Source: Tunturibacter empetritectus (lineage in GTDB: Bacteria; Acidobacteriota; Terriglobia; Terriglobales; Acidobacteriaceae). From it: 64,000 nucleotides of DNA. The DNA lies in the NCBI RefSeq assembly GCF_040358985.1, contig NZ_CP132932.1:62001-126000 (forward strand), read 5' to 3'. Below the pieces are notes generated by a model. That model made no database searches and had not been told where the DNA came from. It saw only the letters and a list, made by a program, of their open reading frames with translations. This document shows, piece after piece, positions 1 to 8,530 of this stretch. The translations under genes and the position numbers were made by a program. How positions within the stretch are numbered: position 1 is the stretch's first letter; every line of letters starts with the position of its first letter.

Positions 1-1431
1 CCGGCGAACTACTCCCTCAAGAATCTTCCGGTTGTCGCACGACTTACACTTCCTGAAGGTATGCATCCGTTCACTTCATTGGACGTAGCAAAGACAGAGA
101 GCCACACATTCATCTTTGCTCCGACAACGCTGGATGATCTGGTGGATGCACCTGTCTACGCCGGTCGCTATTGGCTGCAACGTGAGTTAGGTCAGAATGA
201 CGGAGCGCCGGTAAGGCTTGATGTGCTCGCGGATCGGGCAAACCAGATATCGGTCACGCAAGACGAAGTGAAGAAGCTCCACGACATGATCACGCAGACC
301 AAACTTGTCTTCGGTCCGGCACCATTCCATCATTATGACGCGATCCTTACTCTTAGCGACGTGCTTTCTCCAGGCGGAGGCATCGAGCATACCGAGGAAG
401 GAGAGAACAATCTGCCGGCCGACTACTTCACCAATCTGCCGGATCAATTGATGAACCGTGATCTCGTCGTTCACGAATATGTGCATGCCTGGAATGGCCG
501 TTTTCGACAGCCTGCCGATCTTTGGTCACCCAACCTGAATACCCCCGTACGCGACAGCATGCTTTGGGTCTATGAAGGGCAGACAGAATTCTGGGGACGT
601 GTGCTCGCGGCCCGTGCCGAACTTCGCACCTATCAGGAGACTCTAGATCGACTGGCCATGGATGCAGCCCTGGTCGCGAACCGTAAAGGGCGCACTTGGA
701 AAACGCTCGCAGATAGCAATAACGACCCGCTCTACATGGCAGGACACCCTATCGCATGGCGTGACTGGCAACGACGGGAAGACTACTATCCAGAAGGTGT
801 TCTGCTGTGGCTTGATATGGACGCGCGCCTGCAAGAGATAAGCGGTGGCCAACGAACACTCGATGATTTCGCGCACCTCTTTTTTGCTACCCATGGTGCT
901 GTAGGAAAAATCAGCACCTATACGTTTGAAGATGTATGCAGCGCTTTGAATGCAATCATTAAGGACGACTGGGCAGCGAGACTTCGCAGACATCTGGAAT
1001 CGCACTACGACAACGATGCTGTGGCAGGTCTCGCGAGAGCTGGCTGGCGTTTGGTCTACAAGGACTCACCAACAGAGACGTTTCGCCAGGACGAGACAGA
1101 GTCAGGTGTCAGCAACCTCGACTACTCGATTGGTCTACAGGTACGGTCTGACGGCACAGTGCGATCGGTCGTCTGGGACGGGCCCGCATTCATTGCCGGT
1201 CTCGCTCCTGGCTCCCGGATCACGGCGGTCAATGGACAGCCGTTCACCTTCGAGACGATAGAGCACGCAGTGAACCTGGCGCAATCATCAACGCTCTCAT
1301 TGACATTTGAGGTGAACAACATGGTGCAGACCGCGGTCGTCGATTACCACGGAGGTTTGCGGTACCCATACCTGGAACGTATTCCTGACAGGATTGATCG
1401 CCTTACACCCTTGCTGGCAGCCCGGAAATAA
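1..1431 (+). CDS. M61-family (glycyl aminopeptidase-like) metallopeptidase with PDZ domain, 5' end outside window
   Basis: The frame is open from base 1 to the stop at 1431 (476 codons), so the ATG at 61 is probably internal and the N-terminus lies upstream of the window. A zinc-binding motif HEYVH is at about residue 158 of the visible part, followed by WVYEGQTEF near 188-196, whose Glu fits the third zinc ligand of the M61 family. A PDZ-like segment occupies about residues 375-460 (GSRITAVNGQPF). M61 enzymes are aminopeptidases with an N-terminal beta domain, a thermolysin-like catalytic domain and a PDZ domain; the visible part matches the last two. They are usually exported, but the leader cannot be checked here. 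The gene is followed by decayed DNA and has no functional link to the arabinose genes. The family call is fairly sure; the substrate is unknown. Confidence 0.82.
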   Translation, partial: PANYSLKNLPVVARLTLPEGMHPFTSLDVAKTESHTFIFAPTTLDDLVDAPVYAGRYWLQRELGQNDGAPVRLDVLADRANQISVTQDEVKKLHDMITQTKLVFGPAPFHHYDAILTLSDVLSPGGGIEHTEEGENNLPADYFTNLPDQLMNRDLVVHEYVHAWNGRFRQPADLWSPNLNTPVRDSMLWVYEGQTEFWGRVLAARAELRTYQETLDRLAMDAALVANRKGRTWKTLADSNNDPLYMAGHPIAWRDWQRREDYYPEGVLLWLDMDARLQEISGGQRTLDDFAHLFFATHGAVGKISTYTFEDVCSALNAIIKDDWAARLRRHLESHYDNDAVAGLARAGWRLVYKDSPTETFRQDETESGVSNLDYSIGLQVRSDGTVRSVVWDGPAFIAGLAPGSRITAVNGQPFTFETIEHAVNLAQSSTLSLTFEVNNMVQTAVVDYHGGLRYPYLERIPDRIDRLTPLLAARK

Positions 1432-1667
1432 TGAGCAACACGAACGTCGGACCGGGAACCTGCGCACCAAAGCCTTTCAAACGGGACTCTTTGCTATCGA
1501 GACAGCACTTCGGGTTGTTTCAGTTGCAACTCGGATTTGATTTTCGGATGACCTATGCCTTCTAGAGGAAAGCGACGAAAAGCATCACGACCCAAGCACA
1601 ATTAAGCTGGCGAAGGATCGACTAATAATATGCATCAAGACTCGACAGGTTCGACTCGGCTAGTGGA

Positions 1668-2093
1668 TCAAGCGAAAGAGGGGTAGCACCAATCGTCAAA
1701 TGTCGCGGCCAACAACCCATGACCTACTTGAACGATTTTCTTCTTACTATAGGTCTTTTGTAGAAACTTAACGATCTCCTCCACATCGCGGGTCATCTGT
1801 TCAAGAGTCGTCGTGGCCCAACGATCTTCGGGTCGTTCGCCGTATAGGTCTTTCCAGCCCCGCGCTGGTCTAATTCCACCCTGGTGAAGTAGGCTACTCA
1901 AGGAGTCTGAAACGTATAATCCGCCGTCATCGTCGACGAGCCCGGTCCACCCTGCCCCTTGGGCCTCTACCGAATGATATTTCGTGATTTCATCCTCACA
2001 CTTGTCGCGTTTCTTTGCGGCAAATGGGTTCTTCATACGACAGAAGCCCAATGAAAGCGGTTCCAGCATGCTTCCACCTCGCATCGAATGCAC
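1668..2093 (-). pseudogene. Remnant of an alpha/beta-hydrolase (prolyl iminopeptidase-like)
   Basis: The stretch TTTLEQMTRDVEEIVKFLQK followed by KKKIVQVGHG resembles the part of alpha/beta hydrolases that leads into the nucleophile elbow (T-x-E-Q-M...D...E...L...KK-I-x-L-V-G-H-S). The elbow serine is Gly here, and the frame runs out about 15 residues later, where a functional enzyme would continue for some 200 more. The upstream part has no recognisable oxyanion-hole segment. I read it as a truncated, non-functional fragment. The surrounding 1.4 kb is also without intact genes. Confidence 0.5.
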
Positions 2094-2194
2094 GCCGATG
2101 CTTAGCTGGCCTCATCCCTACACTGCTGATCGCGCTTACACTCTTAACGGCAAGCTGCGTCCCCGCGACAACTATCTCGCTGCCGGTAAGCTAA
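2051..2194 (+). pseudogene. Possible lipoprotein leader remnant, 47 codons
   Basis: An ATG at 2051 opens a 47-codon frame with an Arg-containing start, a hydrophobic run (LIPTLLIALTLLTASC) and a lipobox-like TASC, then stops at 2192-2194. This is what the first 30 residues of a lipoprotein look like, but no mature protein follows in this frame. No convincing ribosome-binding site is seen. It may be the 5' stub of a lost gene or a chance ORF. It overlaps the 5' end of the hydrolase remnant on the other strand. Confidence 0.25.
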
Positions 2195-2653
2195 GTGCCC
2201 CGTCCGTGGTCTCGATCTTGTTCGATGGAATTGGCTGGCGCCTCCTGTTGTGTTTTTTTCTGGTTACGGGCTCACGCGACAGCTTCACTACATTCTTGGT
2301 AGATCGCACGCTACCTCGCCGATGAGCCTTCTGAAGGTAATCGCACTCGCACTACCCTCGCAGCGATCAACGCTGCTAGCGAGGAGTTTCGTTTCCGGTT
2401 CGTTCTCTTGGCCAGTGGGATTCATTCGGTTGCCCGCACCTCAGCGCCTCGGATGACGAGTATAGCAAAAGGGCGACCTGATCAAGCAAAAGATGCAGCT
2501 GGCCCGAGACGGGTGGTACAGCAGGCAAGTGACCCACAAACAATTAGGTGTTCTCAATAGAGTTTCGTGATCAGAGCGATGCCTGTACGTGTAGAGATCA
2601 TATTACCAACGGAGCTACATCAAGCGATGCTGTGTCGTCGTTGACGAATCTGC
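2195..2653. other. Gene-free decayed DNA
   Basis: No frame on either strand gives a convincing protein, and no RNA gene or mobile-element end was recognised. The stretch sits between the hydrolase and cytochrome remnants and is best read as decayed coding DNA. Confidence 0.4.
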
Positions 2654-2899
2654 TCGTTCATCGAAAAGATGCATGTTGTTGCAAAGCTGCCTCCGAAGGG
2701 AGACAAGCTACCTGACGGCGATAGAGCGAATATCGTTGAGTGGGTGCGACGTGGTGGCGTTTGGAACAGCGCAGAACCAACGAAGCCGTTGTTGCCGTGC
2801 TCGCTGCTGGTCAGGAGAAGAGCACCATGGCAATTGCCCCTTCAAGCGACCTTTGTTCAGCCCTACGATCTCTCGTATAGCGCATATGCGGCTTTATGA
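2654..2899 (+). pseudogene. Remnant of a planctomycete-type cytochrome c (PSCyt1-like) domain
   Basis: The translation around 2666-2790 contains KLPPKGDKLPDGDRANIVEW followed by VRRGGVWNSAE. This matches the C-terminal half of PSCyt1-type domains (M-P-P-K-G-x-P-L...W-I-x-x-G-A-x-W). The upstream heme motif CxxCH is not visible in any frame nearby, and after the match the frame is unrelated sequence up to the stop. It therefore looks like the end of a broken gene. The last bases overlap the 3' end of the convergent lacI gene. Confidence 0.42.
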
Positions 2900-3994
2900 T
2901 CGTCCTTTACCCTTGGCGGCAGCAGCCTGTAAGGCATGAGGAGGGAATCCTGTCGATTCGCGGATCACGAGGTATGTAGACACAATTTTTCTCGTAGGCG
3001 CGTCTTCGTACGGCCTCAGTTTTCGGAAGAGTAGATCAAAACATGCTTCGGCAAGTTGTGTACGAGGAATTCGAACCGTCGTCAGCGGGGGCGAGGTGAA
3101 CTCCGCAAGATGAATATCGTCGAGACCAATTAGGGACATGTCTTTTGGGACGTCGAGACCTCTGGAGTGCAGAATTTTAAGGGCTCCAATAGCCATGAGG
3201 TCGTTGGAGCAGATCATGGCGGTGGGAAGGATCTTTCGTCCAAGGATTTTATGCGCTGCAGCAATGCCGCCTTCAAGCGTGTGGTCCTCGTCGAAGATCG
3301 CGTTGGTAACGACAATTCCGATCTCGAGCATCGCTTTCCTAAAGCAGGTTCGACGAAGTTCGGCAGTGAAGTTATCGAGCGATCCGGCAGCGAAGACAAT
3401 GTCGCGATGTCCGAGCGCGGCTAGGTGCTGCACCGCTTGGCGAATGCCGGTTTCGTAATCTACTGCGACTACTTCGGGCCCGTCTGGTGTTTTGCCAGCT
3501 TCGATTTGAACCATCGGCGTTTGCTTTAGAAGATCATAGAGATGAGGATCTTCTTCTTTGAAGGTCAGCAGCGCCAGTCCTTCAACACCGTGCTCCAACA
3601 TGCGTCGGGCCCAATCTTCGGTCTCACTAGCTACATCGTGAGTGGAGCCAATGAGAATTCCAAAGCCCTGAGCGGTCGCTGCCTGTTCGAATCCATGTAT
3701 GAGTTCGGGGAAAAACGGATTCATGATATCGGGGACAAGAAGGCCGATGAGACGAGTGCGGCCGGAGATTAAAGCTTGAGCGTGGCGATTTGGAACGTAT
3801 TCCATTTCAGAAACGGCTTTCCAAACTTTACGCGCGAGCTTTGCATCGACGTTTGTGACGCCATTCATTACCCTTGAAACTGTTGCGATAGAAACGCCAG
3901 CACGCTCCGCGACTGCGTGGATGCCCCGTTTGGTCCCTTTGGAGGATGCTGGGATGGGTGTTTTCAGCTGAGAGATGCTTTTGGAGCCGGCCAA
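2894..3994 (-). CDS. LacI-family transcriptional regulator (arabinose locus)
   Basis: This 366-aa DNA-binding repressor is typical of the family in domain order. The LacI helix-turn-helix and hinge lie at about residues 25-80 (HAVAERAGVSIATVSRVMNG, then YVPNRHAQALISGRTRLIG). A periplasmic-binding-protein-like ligand domain follows (VPDIMNPFFPELIHGF; MICSNDLMAIGALKILHSRG; SLIGLDDIHLAEFTSPPLTT). The frame starts with TTG at 3994, preceded by GGAGG about 8 bases upstream. The N-terminus is about 20 residues longer than usual. It lies 103 bases downstream of araA on the same strand and is probably co-transcribed, so a role in arabinose-responsive repression is inferred. Candidate operators are the GAAAAGCTTT sites at 5623, 10332 and 14558. 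The ligand is not known from sequence. Confidence 0.9.
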   Translation of the reverse strand: MAGSKSISQLKTPIPASSKGTKRGIHAVAERAGVSIATVSRVMNGVTNVDAKLARKVWKAVSEMEYVPNRHAQALISGRTRLIGLLVPDIMNPFFPELIHGFEQAATAQGFGILIGSTHDVASETEDWARRMLEHGVEGLALLTFKEEDPHLYDLLKQTPMVQIEAGKTPDGPEVVAVDYETGIRQAVQHLAALGHRDIVFAAGSLDNFTAELRRTCFRKAMLEIGIVVTNAIFDEDHTLEGGIAAAHKILGRKILPTAMICSNDLMAIGALKILHSRGLDVPKDMSLIGLDDIHLAEFTSPPLTTVRIPRTQLAEACFDLLFRKLRPYEDAPTRKIVSTYLVIRESTGFPPHALQAAAAKGKGRS

Positions 3995-4097
3995 GTCAGT
4001 AAGCCTCCGTCTACATTAAGTACTCTACGCCACGATCCTTGTCTTCCAGAAACAAGCTCCATTAGGAGTCCTGGGAGGTCAGAGACTCAAAAATCGC

Positions 4098-5552
4098 TCA
4101 CCGGAGTTGGCTGCGGAAGTTTCGTATGCGAGTCTCCGAGTCGATGATGATCAGCTCGATGGCTGCAATCTGTGCAAAGTCTTCAAGGTGCTCGAGAGTA
4201 AGGGCCTGACTAAAGCTTGTGTGATGGGCTCCTCCCGCATAGATCCAGGCTGCAGCAGCAATTTTGAGACTTGGCCTAGGCATCCATACGGCGCGTGCTA
4301 CGGGCAGCTTCGGAAGCGGCTGCTCAGGCTGGATCACGTCCACCTCGTTGACGATCATTCGGAAACGATCGCCCATATCAACGAGAGAGGCGACGACAGC
4401 AGGGCCAGGGGGAGCCGTAAAGACGAGCCGAGCAGGATCGGCCTTGCCTCCGATTCCCAAGGGGTGCACCTCCAGCGATGGCCTCCCAGCTGCGATAGAA
4501 GGACAGATCTCTAGCATGTGCGAACCCAAGACCTTCGGCGTGCCGCTGAAGTCGTAGGTGTAGTCCTCCATGAAGGAGGTGCCTCCGGGCAGGCCGAGCG
4601 CCATCACTTTCATAGTCCGGACCAGCGCGGCTGTCTTCCAATCCCCTTCTCCAGCGAAACCAAATCCGTCCGCCATGAGTCTTTGGACTGCGATGCCAGG
4701 CAGTTGGTCGAGTCCATGGAGGTCCTGGAAGGTATCGGTGAACGCGCCGAAGCCGCCCTCGGTGAGAAAACCGCGTAGGCCCAACTCGATTCTTGCAGCT
4801 GCACGCAGACTGTCCGGACGATCGTGCTCTTTGGCAATGGAGTAGTCTTCGCGGTATGAGTCTACAAGCTTTGATACCTCCGCCTCGGAACTCTGTTGAA
4901 TCCGATCGACGAGATCGGCGACTCCGTAGCCGTTCACGCTGTACCCCAGCTGGGCCTGAGCTGCGACCTTGTCCCCTTCGGTGACTGCGACGTCCCGCAT
5001 ATTGTCCCCGAAGCGAGCGACTTTTAGATTTTGCGATTCATGCCAGCCCGCAGCGGCTCTCGTCCAGGCGGCGACTTCGAGGACGGTCTCGGGATCTTGC
5101 CAAAAACCTACGACTACCTTGCGGGCCAATTTCAATCTTGCCGTGATGAAGCCGAATTCGCGGTCTCCATGCGCGGCCTGATGGAGATTCATGAAGTCCA
5201 TATCGATGGAAGACCATGGCAACGCTAGATAGAACTGCGTGTGAAGATGCAGGATTGGCTTGTTGAGCGCGATCAGGCCGGCGATCCACATCTTTGCCGG
5301 CGAGAAGGTATGCATCCAAAGTATGAGACCGAGACAGGCTACGTCGGCGTTTGCTTCCCGGCAGAGAGCTTTGACTTCTTCAGCGGTTGTTACCGCCGGT
5401 TTGTGAACAACCTCGTAAGGAATGACGGATTCGGAATTGAGAAACCCGGCGATCTCCCTGGAGTTGTTCGCTACATGTATTAGCGCCTCTTTTCCATAAA
5501 GGTGTTGACTGCCTGTAACAAGCCAGATTTTGAGACGCTTTGAGACTTTCAC
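4098..5552 (-). CDS. araA: L-arabinose isomerase
   Basis: This 484-aa enzyme interconverts L-arabinose and L-ribulose in the cytoplasm, the first step of the AraABD route. It has the family's full length and the expected metal and catalytic residues. These are Glu in [10 protein letters not shown] (about residue 305), Glu in [10 protein letters not shown] (about 330), His in [12 protein letters not shown] (about 349) and His in [11 protein letters not shown] (about 448). The start is GTG at 5552 ([20 protein letters not shown]), with a purine-rich GGAGAGAGA just upstream. A clear promoter with a palindromic operator lies 70-120 bases upstream, so araA can be transcribed separately from araD, whose stop is 234 bases upstream. 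lacI follows. Identification is firm. Confidence 0.97.
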   Translation of the reverse strand: MKVSKRLKIWLVTGSQHLYGKEALIHVANNSREIAGFLNSESVIPYEVVHKPAVTTAEEVKALCREANADVACLGLILWMHTFSPAKMWIAGLIALNKPILHLHTQFYLALPWSSIDMDFMNLHQAAHGDREFGFITARLKLARKVVVGFWQDPETVLEVAAWTRAAAGWHESQNLKVARFGDNMRDVAVTEGDKVAAQAQLGYSVNGYGVADLVDRIQQSSEAEVSKLVDSYREDYSIAKEHDRPDSLRAAARIELGLRGFLTEGGFGAFTDTFQDLHGLDQLPGIAVQRLMADGFGFAGEGDWKTAALVRTMKVMALGLPGGTSFMEDYTYDFSGTPKVLGSHMLEICPSIAAGRPSLEVHPLGIGGKADPARLVFTAPPGPAVVASLVDMGDRFRMIVNEVDVIQPEQPLPKLPVARAVWMPRPSLKIAAAAWIYAGGAHHTSFSQALTLEHLEDFAQIAAIELIIIDSETRIRNFRSQLR

Positions 5553-5622
5553 AGATCTCTCTCCAGGATTCGCTGCTCGGGACGTTCAGTTTTACAAAAG
5601 TAAGGAATAGTAAAAATTTCTC

Positions 5623-5638
5623 CAGAAAAGCTTTCCTG
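5623..5638. promoter_or_regulatory. Palindromic operator at the araA transcription start
   Basis: CAGAAAAGCTTTCCTG is a 16-base inverted repeat with one mismatched pair, centred on AG|CT. It overlaps the predicted araA start site, a position that fits repression. The core GAAAAGCTTT recurs at 10332-10345 (perfect palindrome) and at 14558-14569. The cognate repressor is probably the LacI-family protein encoded just downstream of araA; this is inferred. Confidence 0.5.
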
Positions 5639-5642
5639 ACAA

Positions 5643-5670
5643 GTTATAGGCTTTGAGTGAGATGCGTCAA
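5643..5670 (-). promoter_or_regulatory. araA promoter (-35/-10)
   Basis: Read on the minus strand, TTGACG (5670-5665), a 16-base spacer and TATAAC (5648-5643) form a good sigma70-type promoter about 90 bases upstream of the araA start codon. The predicted start site is near 5636, inside the adjacent palindrome. Confidence 0.65.
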
Positions 5671-5786
5671 CTCAATTAGTCCGTTCGATGCTACGGGCCA
5701 CATTCGTGTTAGAGGATCGAGTTCGGGGCAATACCAAGGAGACGCGATCAGGTTGTCGGCCTGTTTGGAAAAAAGGGCCTGATCGC

Positions 5787-6515
5787 TCAAAGGTTGTGCT
5801 CCTTCCTTGACTGTCCGTAGGTGGCTTTGGCGCCGTGCTTGCGAAAGTAATGCCTGTCCAGCAGGGTATGTGACACCTCCTGCGTGTTCGCCTCGAGCGA
5901 AAGGGTGCGATACGCCATGCGCGCAACCGCTTCGAGCACGACAGCGTTGTGGGCGGCTTCGTGCGGCGTCTTTCCCCAGACAAAGGGAGCGTGCCCATGG
6001 ACGAGGCAGGCAGGCACCGCAAGCGGATCGATAGCGGCGCAGTCTTCGCCTCCGCGAAATCGTGCCACTATCGCCGCACCTGTCTCGCGAACGTACTGCC
6101 CCTCGATCGCTTCGTCGGATAGCGGGGCCGTGACAGGAACTGGCCCGTGGAAGTAGTCGGCGTGGGTTGTGCCAAATGCAGGGATGGGCAGTCCGGCTTG
6201 CGCGAAGCTGGTGGCAAACTCAGAGTGAGTGTGAACGACGGCTCCGATCTCGCCAAACTCCCGATATAACAGGGTGTGGGTATTGAGATCGGAGGAGGGC
6301 CGCAAATTCCCTTCGATGATGTTTCCCTCCAGATCGGTTACCACCATGTGTTCGGGCTTGAGTTTGTCGTAGTCAACACCGGAGGGTTTGATGACGACGA
6401 GGCCTTGCTCGCGATCGACGCCCGAAGCGTTGCCGAAGGTGTAGAGCACCAGTCCTCCACGGACCAGTTCCAGGTTTGCTTCGAGGACTTCCTCGCGTAG
6501 TTGTGTGAGTAGCAT
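5787..6515 (-). CDS. araD: L-ribulose-5-phosphate 4-epimerase
   Basis: This class II aldolase-type zinc enzyme converts L-ribulose 5-phosphate to D-xylulose 5-phosphate, the last step of the arabinose route. I chose the ATG at 6515 (MLLTQLREEVLEANLELV), giving 242 aa. It has GGAG 9 bases upstream and matches the family's length, whereas the longer frame to 6587 would run into the gene upstream. Seen are the phosphate-binding segments YTFGNASGVDR and VIKPSGVDYD, the zinc ligands in VVHTHSEFAT and CLVHGHAPFVWG, and the C-terminal TYGQ with the catalytic Tyr. It is the distal gene of the araB-symporter-small protein-araD run, with a 28-base gap to the upstream gene. Confidence 0.95.
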   Translation of the reverse strand: MLLTQLREEVLEANLELVRGGLVLYTFGNASGVDREQGLVVIKPSGVDYDKLKPEHMVVTDLEGNIIEGNLRPSSDLNTHTLLYREFGEIGAVVHTHSEFATSFAQAGLPIPAFGTTHADYFHGPVPVTAPLSDEAIEGQYVRETGAAIVARFRGGEDCAAIDPLAVPACLVHGHAPFVWGKTPHEAAHNAVVLEAVARMAYRTLSLEANTQEVSHTLLDRHYFRKHGAKATYGQSRKEHNL

Positions 6516-6543
6516 GTCCTGTCTCCAGTTGTCGCGTCGAGCT

Positions 6544-6771
6544 TCATCCCTTTCCCGGGCGAAAGCGGATGGAGTAAAAGCCACCAAAGAGTGTCAGCAG
6601 CAGGCCCCACCAGAAAGTGGGATGTAGGTTGCTGAGTACAGTGGAGCTCTCATGCCCACTAAACCACTCATACGCTCCATACGGCAGAAGAATGATGCCG
6701 TAGAGCAGAGTAAGGCCTCCAACGAAGAACCAGATCGAGAGAGACTCGCCACGTCCTGTACCTTCCGCCAT
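6544..6771 (-). CDS. Small two-helix membrane protein in the arabinose operon
   Basis: The product is 75 aa. A short polar N-terminus is followed by a first hydrophobic helix (IWFFVGGLTLLYGIILLPYG), a polar loop of about 18 residues and a second helix (FWWGLLLTLFGGFYSI), ending in a basic tail (RFRPGKG). It lies 31 bases after the sodium:solute symporter and 28 bases before araD, on the same strand, so it is almost certainly co-transcribed. I recognise no named family. A small subunit or modulator of the symporter is a reasonable inference, because some SSS-type carriers have a short membrane partner encoded alongside. The frame is supported by its tight packing and lack of a competing frame. 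Confidence 0.75.
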   Translation of the reverse strand: MAEGTGRGESLSIWFFVGGLTLLYGIILLPYGAYEWFSGHESSTVLSNLHPTFWWGLLLTLFGGFYSIRFRPGKG

Positions 6772-6802
6772 GAGAAAACCTCCGATACGTCGTGTTCGAA
6801 CT

Positions 6803-8530
6803 TTAGAAGAAAATTATGTTTAAGAAGAAGAAGATCGTGATCACAATCGCTGCCCAGAAGATTGGTTTTTGCCAAAGAGATCTTGCCCCGTCGTCGGGGA
6901 TCGTCGTCGCGCCGTAGACCAGGCCAGCAAGCTGAGCTTCCGGAACAGGACGCGTGAGCAGGCTGACTGAGACCGTAACAACGACGCAGATGAGCCAACT
7001 CCAGAAGGCGCGGTAGAGATTCTCTGCCATTGGCTTTGCGTCCACGGACAATGCGATCCGAGCCAGAGCCTGCTGCCCGCCGTATGTGGTGTAAAGCCAC
7101 ATTGCTATCGAGGAGACGGTGCCGGCAAGCAGCCCCCAGAAGCCGCCGGCTTTCGTGGCGCGTTTCCAGAGCATCCCAAGAATGACGGTGCCAAAGAGCG
7201 GCGCGATGAAGAAGCTGAAGAGCGCCTGGACGTAATCCATGATGGAAGCGGCGTGCATCACGAGATAGGCCGTGCCGATCGATGCAATCATGCCAACAAC
7301 GGTCGACCATCGGCCCATAGAGACGTAATGTGCGTCGCTTGCTTTCTTGTTGAAGAAGGCACCGTAGAGGTCGTAGGTCCAAACGGTGGAGAACGCGCTG
7401 ACGTTGCCGGCCATGCCGCTCATGAATCCGGCGACCAGCGCTGTAATGCCCAAGCCGAGAAGGCCGGGGCCGCAATATCGAATCAGCATGAGAGGGAGAA
7501 CTTCGTTGTAGCTGTAAGGATGGGCTGCATCGACTTGATTCTCTCCGACAAGATGGATGATCTGATGGGTATGCGGGTCGCGGAGGACTGCGAGCGCCAA
7601 AAGACCGGGAACGATGACGATGAATGGGACTGCCATCTTGAAGGCAGCGCCGATCACCGGGGCCATCTTTGCGGCGCGGAGGTTGTTGGCGCTGAGGACG
7701 CGCTGTACTACGAGAAAATCAGTCGTCCAATAGCCGAAGCTGATGACAAAGCCGAGGCCGAAGACGATGCCCGTCCAGTGCACGCCCATGGGATTGTCTT
7801 TGAAGGAGCCGAGCGTGGTCCAGAGATGGGTGTAGTCGCTCGATCCGACGTTCAAAGCAATCTGTGCCTTGAGCTTGGTCCATCCACCCGCCTCCCACAG
7901 GCCGAGAATCGGGATCAGCGCAGCTCCTGCCCATATGAGAACGAATTGCAATACCTCGTTGATGATGGCCGACCTCAGCCCGCCAAGCATGACGTAAATG
8001 GCAACCGTGACTGCGCCGACCCAGATGGAGAAGCTGATGTTCCATCCGAGAACTACTTTCATGACCAGAGCCATGGAATACATATTGACGCCCGACATGA
8101 GGATGGTCATGAAGGCGAAGCTGACGGCGCTGACTCCGCGCGCGCCCTCACCGAAGCGAAGCTGCAGGTAGCCAGGGACGGAATGGGTTTTAGAGATGTA
8201 GTAGAAGGGCATCATGACGATGCCAAGAAACAACATCGCAGGAATGGCCCCGATCCAGTACCAGTGGGTTGCGAGCATTCCGTATTGGTAGGCTGCGCCC
8301 GCCCAACCCATCAACTCCAGGGAGCCGAGATTTGCCGAGACGAAGCTGAGCCCGGCGATCCAGGCGGTCATCTCGCGACCGGCCAGAAAGAAATCCTCGC
8401 TGGTCTTGGTGGACCCTTTCACATAAAAGCCAATGAAAAGTACGACCACAAAATAAAGGACGAGTATCAGAATGTCGATCGGTGCGAGATGGGTGAGTTG
8501 CGTAGTGAGCAGGATGGCCAAGGCGGTCAT
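6803..8530 (-). CDS. Sodium:solute symporter (SSS family), probable L-arabinose transporter
   Basis: This inner-membrane carrier of 575 aa has about 14 hydrophobic segments. The N-terminal ILILVLYFVVVLFIGFYV is followed by the family hallmark TSEDFFLAGREMTAWIAGLS, where SSS proteins carry a Y/F-F-L-A-G-R block. Further family-like blocks are SLELMGWAGAAYQYGML and YVMLGGLRSAIINEVLQF. The start ATG (8530) overlaps the araB stop as ATGA, so the two are translationally coupled. Cotransport of sodium with a monosaccharide is the family function; arabinose as substrate is inferred from the operon. A 467-codon frame on the opposite strand is a shadow. Confidence 0.92.
   Translation of the reverse strand: MTALAILLTTQLTHLAPIDILILVLYFVVVLFIGFYVKGSTKTSEDFFLAGREMTAWIAGLSFVSANLGSLELMGWAGAAYQYGMLATHWYWIGAIPAMLFLGIVMMPFYYISKTHSVPGYLQLRFGEGARGVSAVSFAFMTILMSGVNMYSMALVMKVVLGWNISFSIWVGAVTVAIYVMLGGLRSAIINEVLQFVLIWAGAALIPILGLWEAGGWTKLKAQIALNVGSSDYTHLWTTLGSFKDNPMGVHWTGIVFGLGFVISFGYWTTDFLVVQRVLSANNLRAAKMAPVIGAAFKMAVPFIVIVPGLLALAVLRDPHTHQIIHLVGENQVDAAHPYSYNEVLPLMLIRYCGPGLLGLGITALVAGFMSGMAGNVSAFSTVWTYDLYGAFFNKKASDAHYVSMGRWSTVVGMIASIGTAYLVMHAASIMDYVQALFSFFIAPLFGTVILGMLWKRATKAGGFWGLLAGTVSSIAMWLYTTYGGQQALARIALSVDAKPMAENLYRAFWSWLICVVVTVSVSLLTRPVPEAQLAGLVYGATTIPDDGARSLWQKPIFWAAIVITIFFFLNIIFF

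Noticed and set aside
2325..2460. Plus-strand frame with AAINAASEEFRFRFVLLASG, faintly like an OHCU decarboxylase segment
   Set aside because: The match is too short, with no conserved catalytic residues and no continuing frame; it cannot be told apart from chance.
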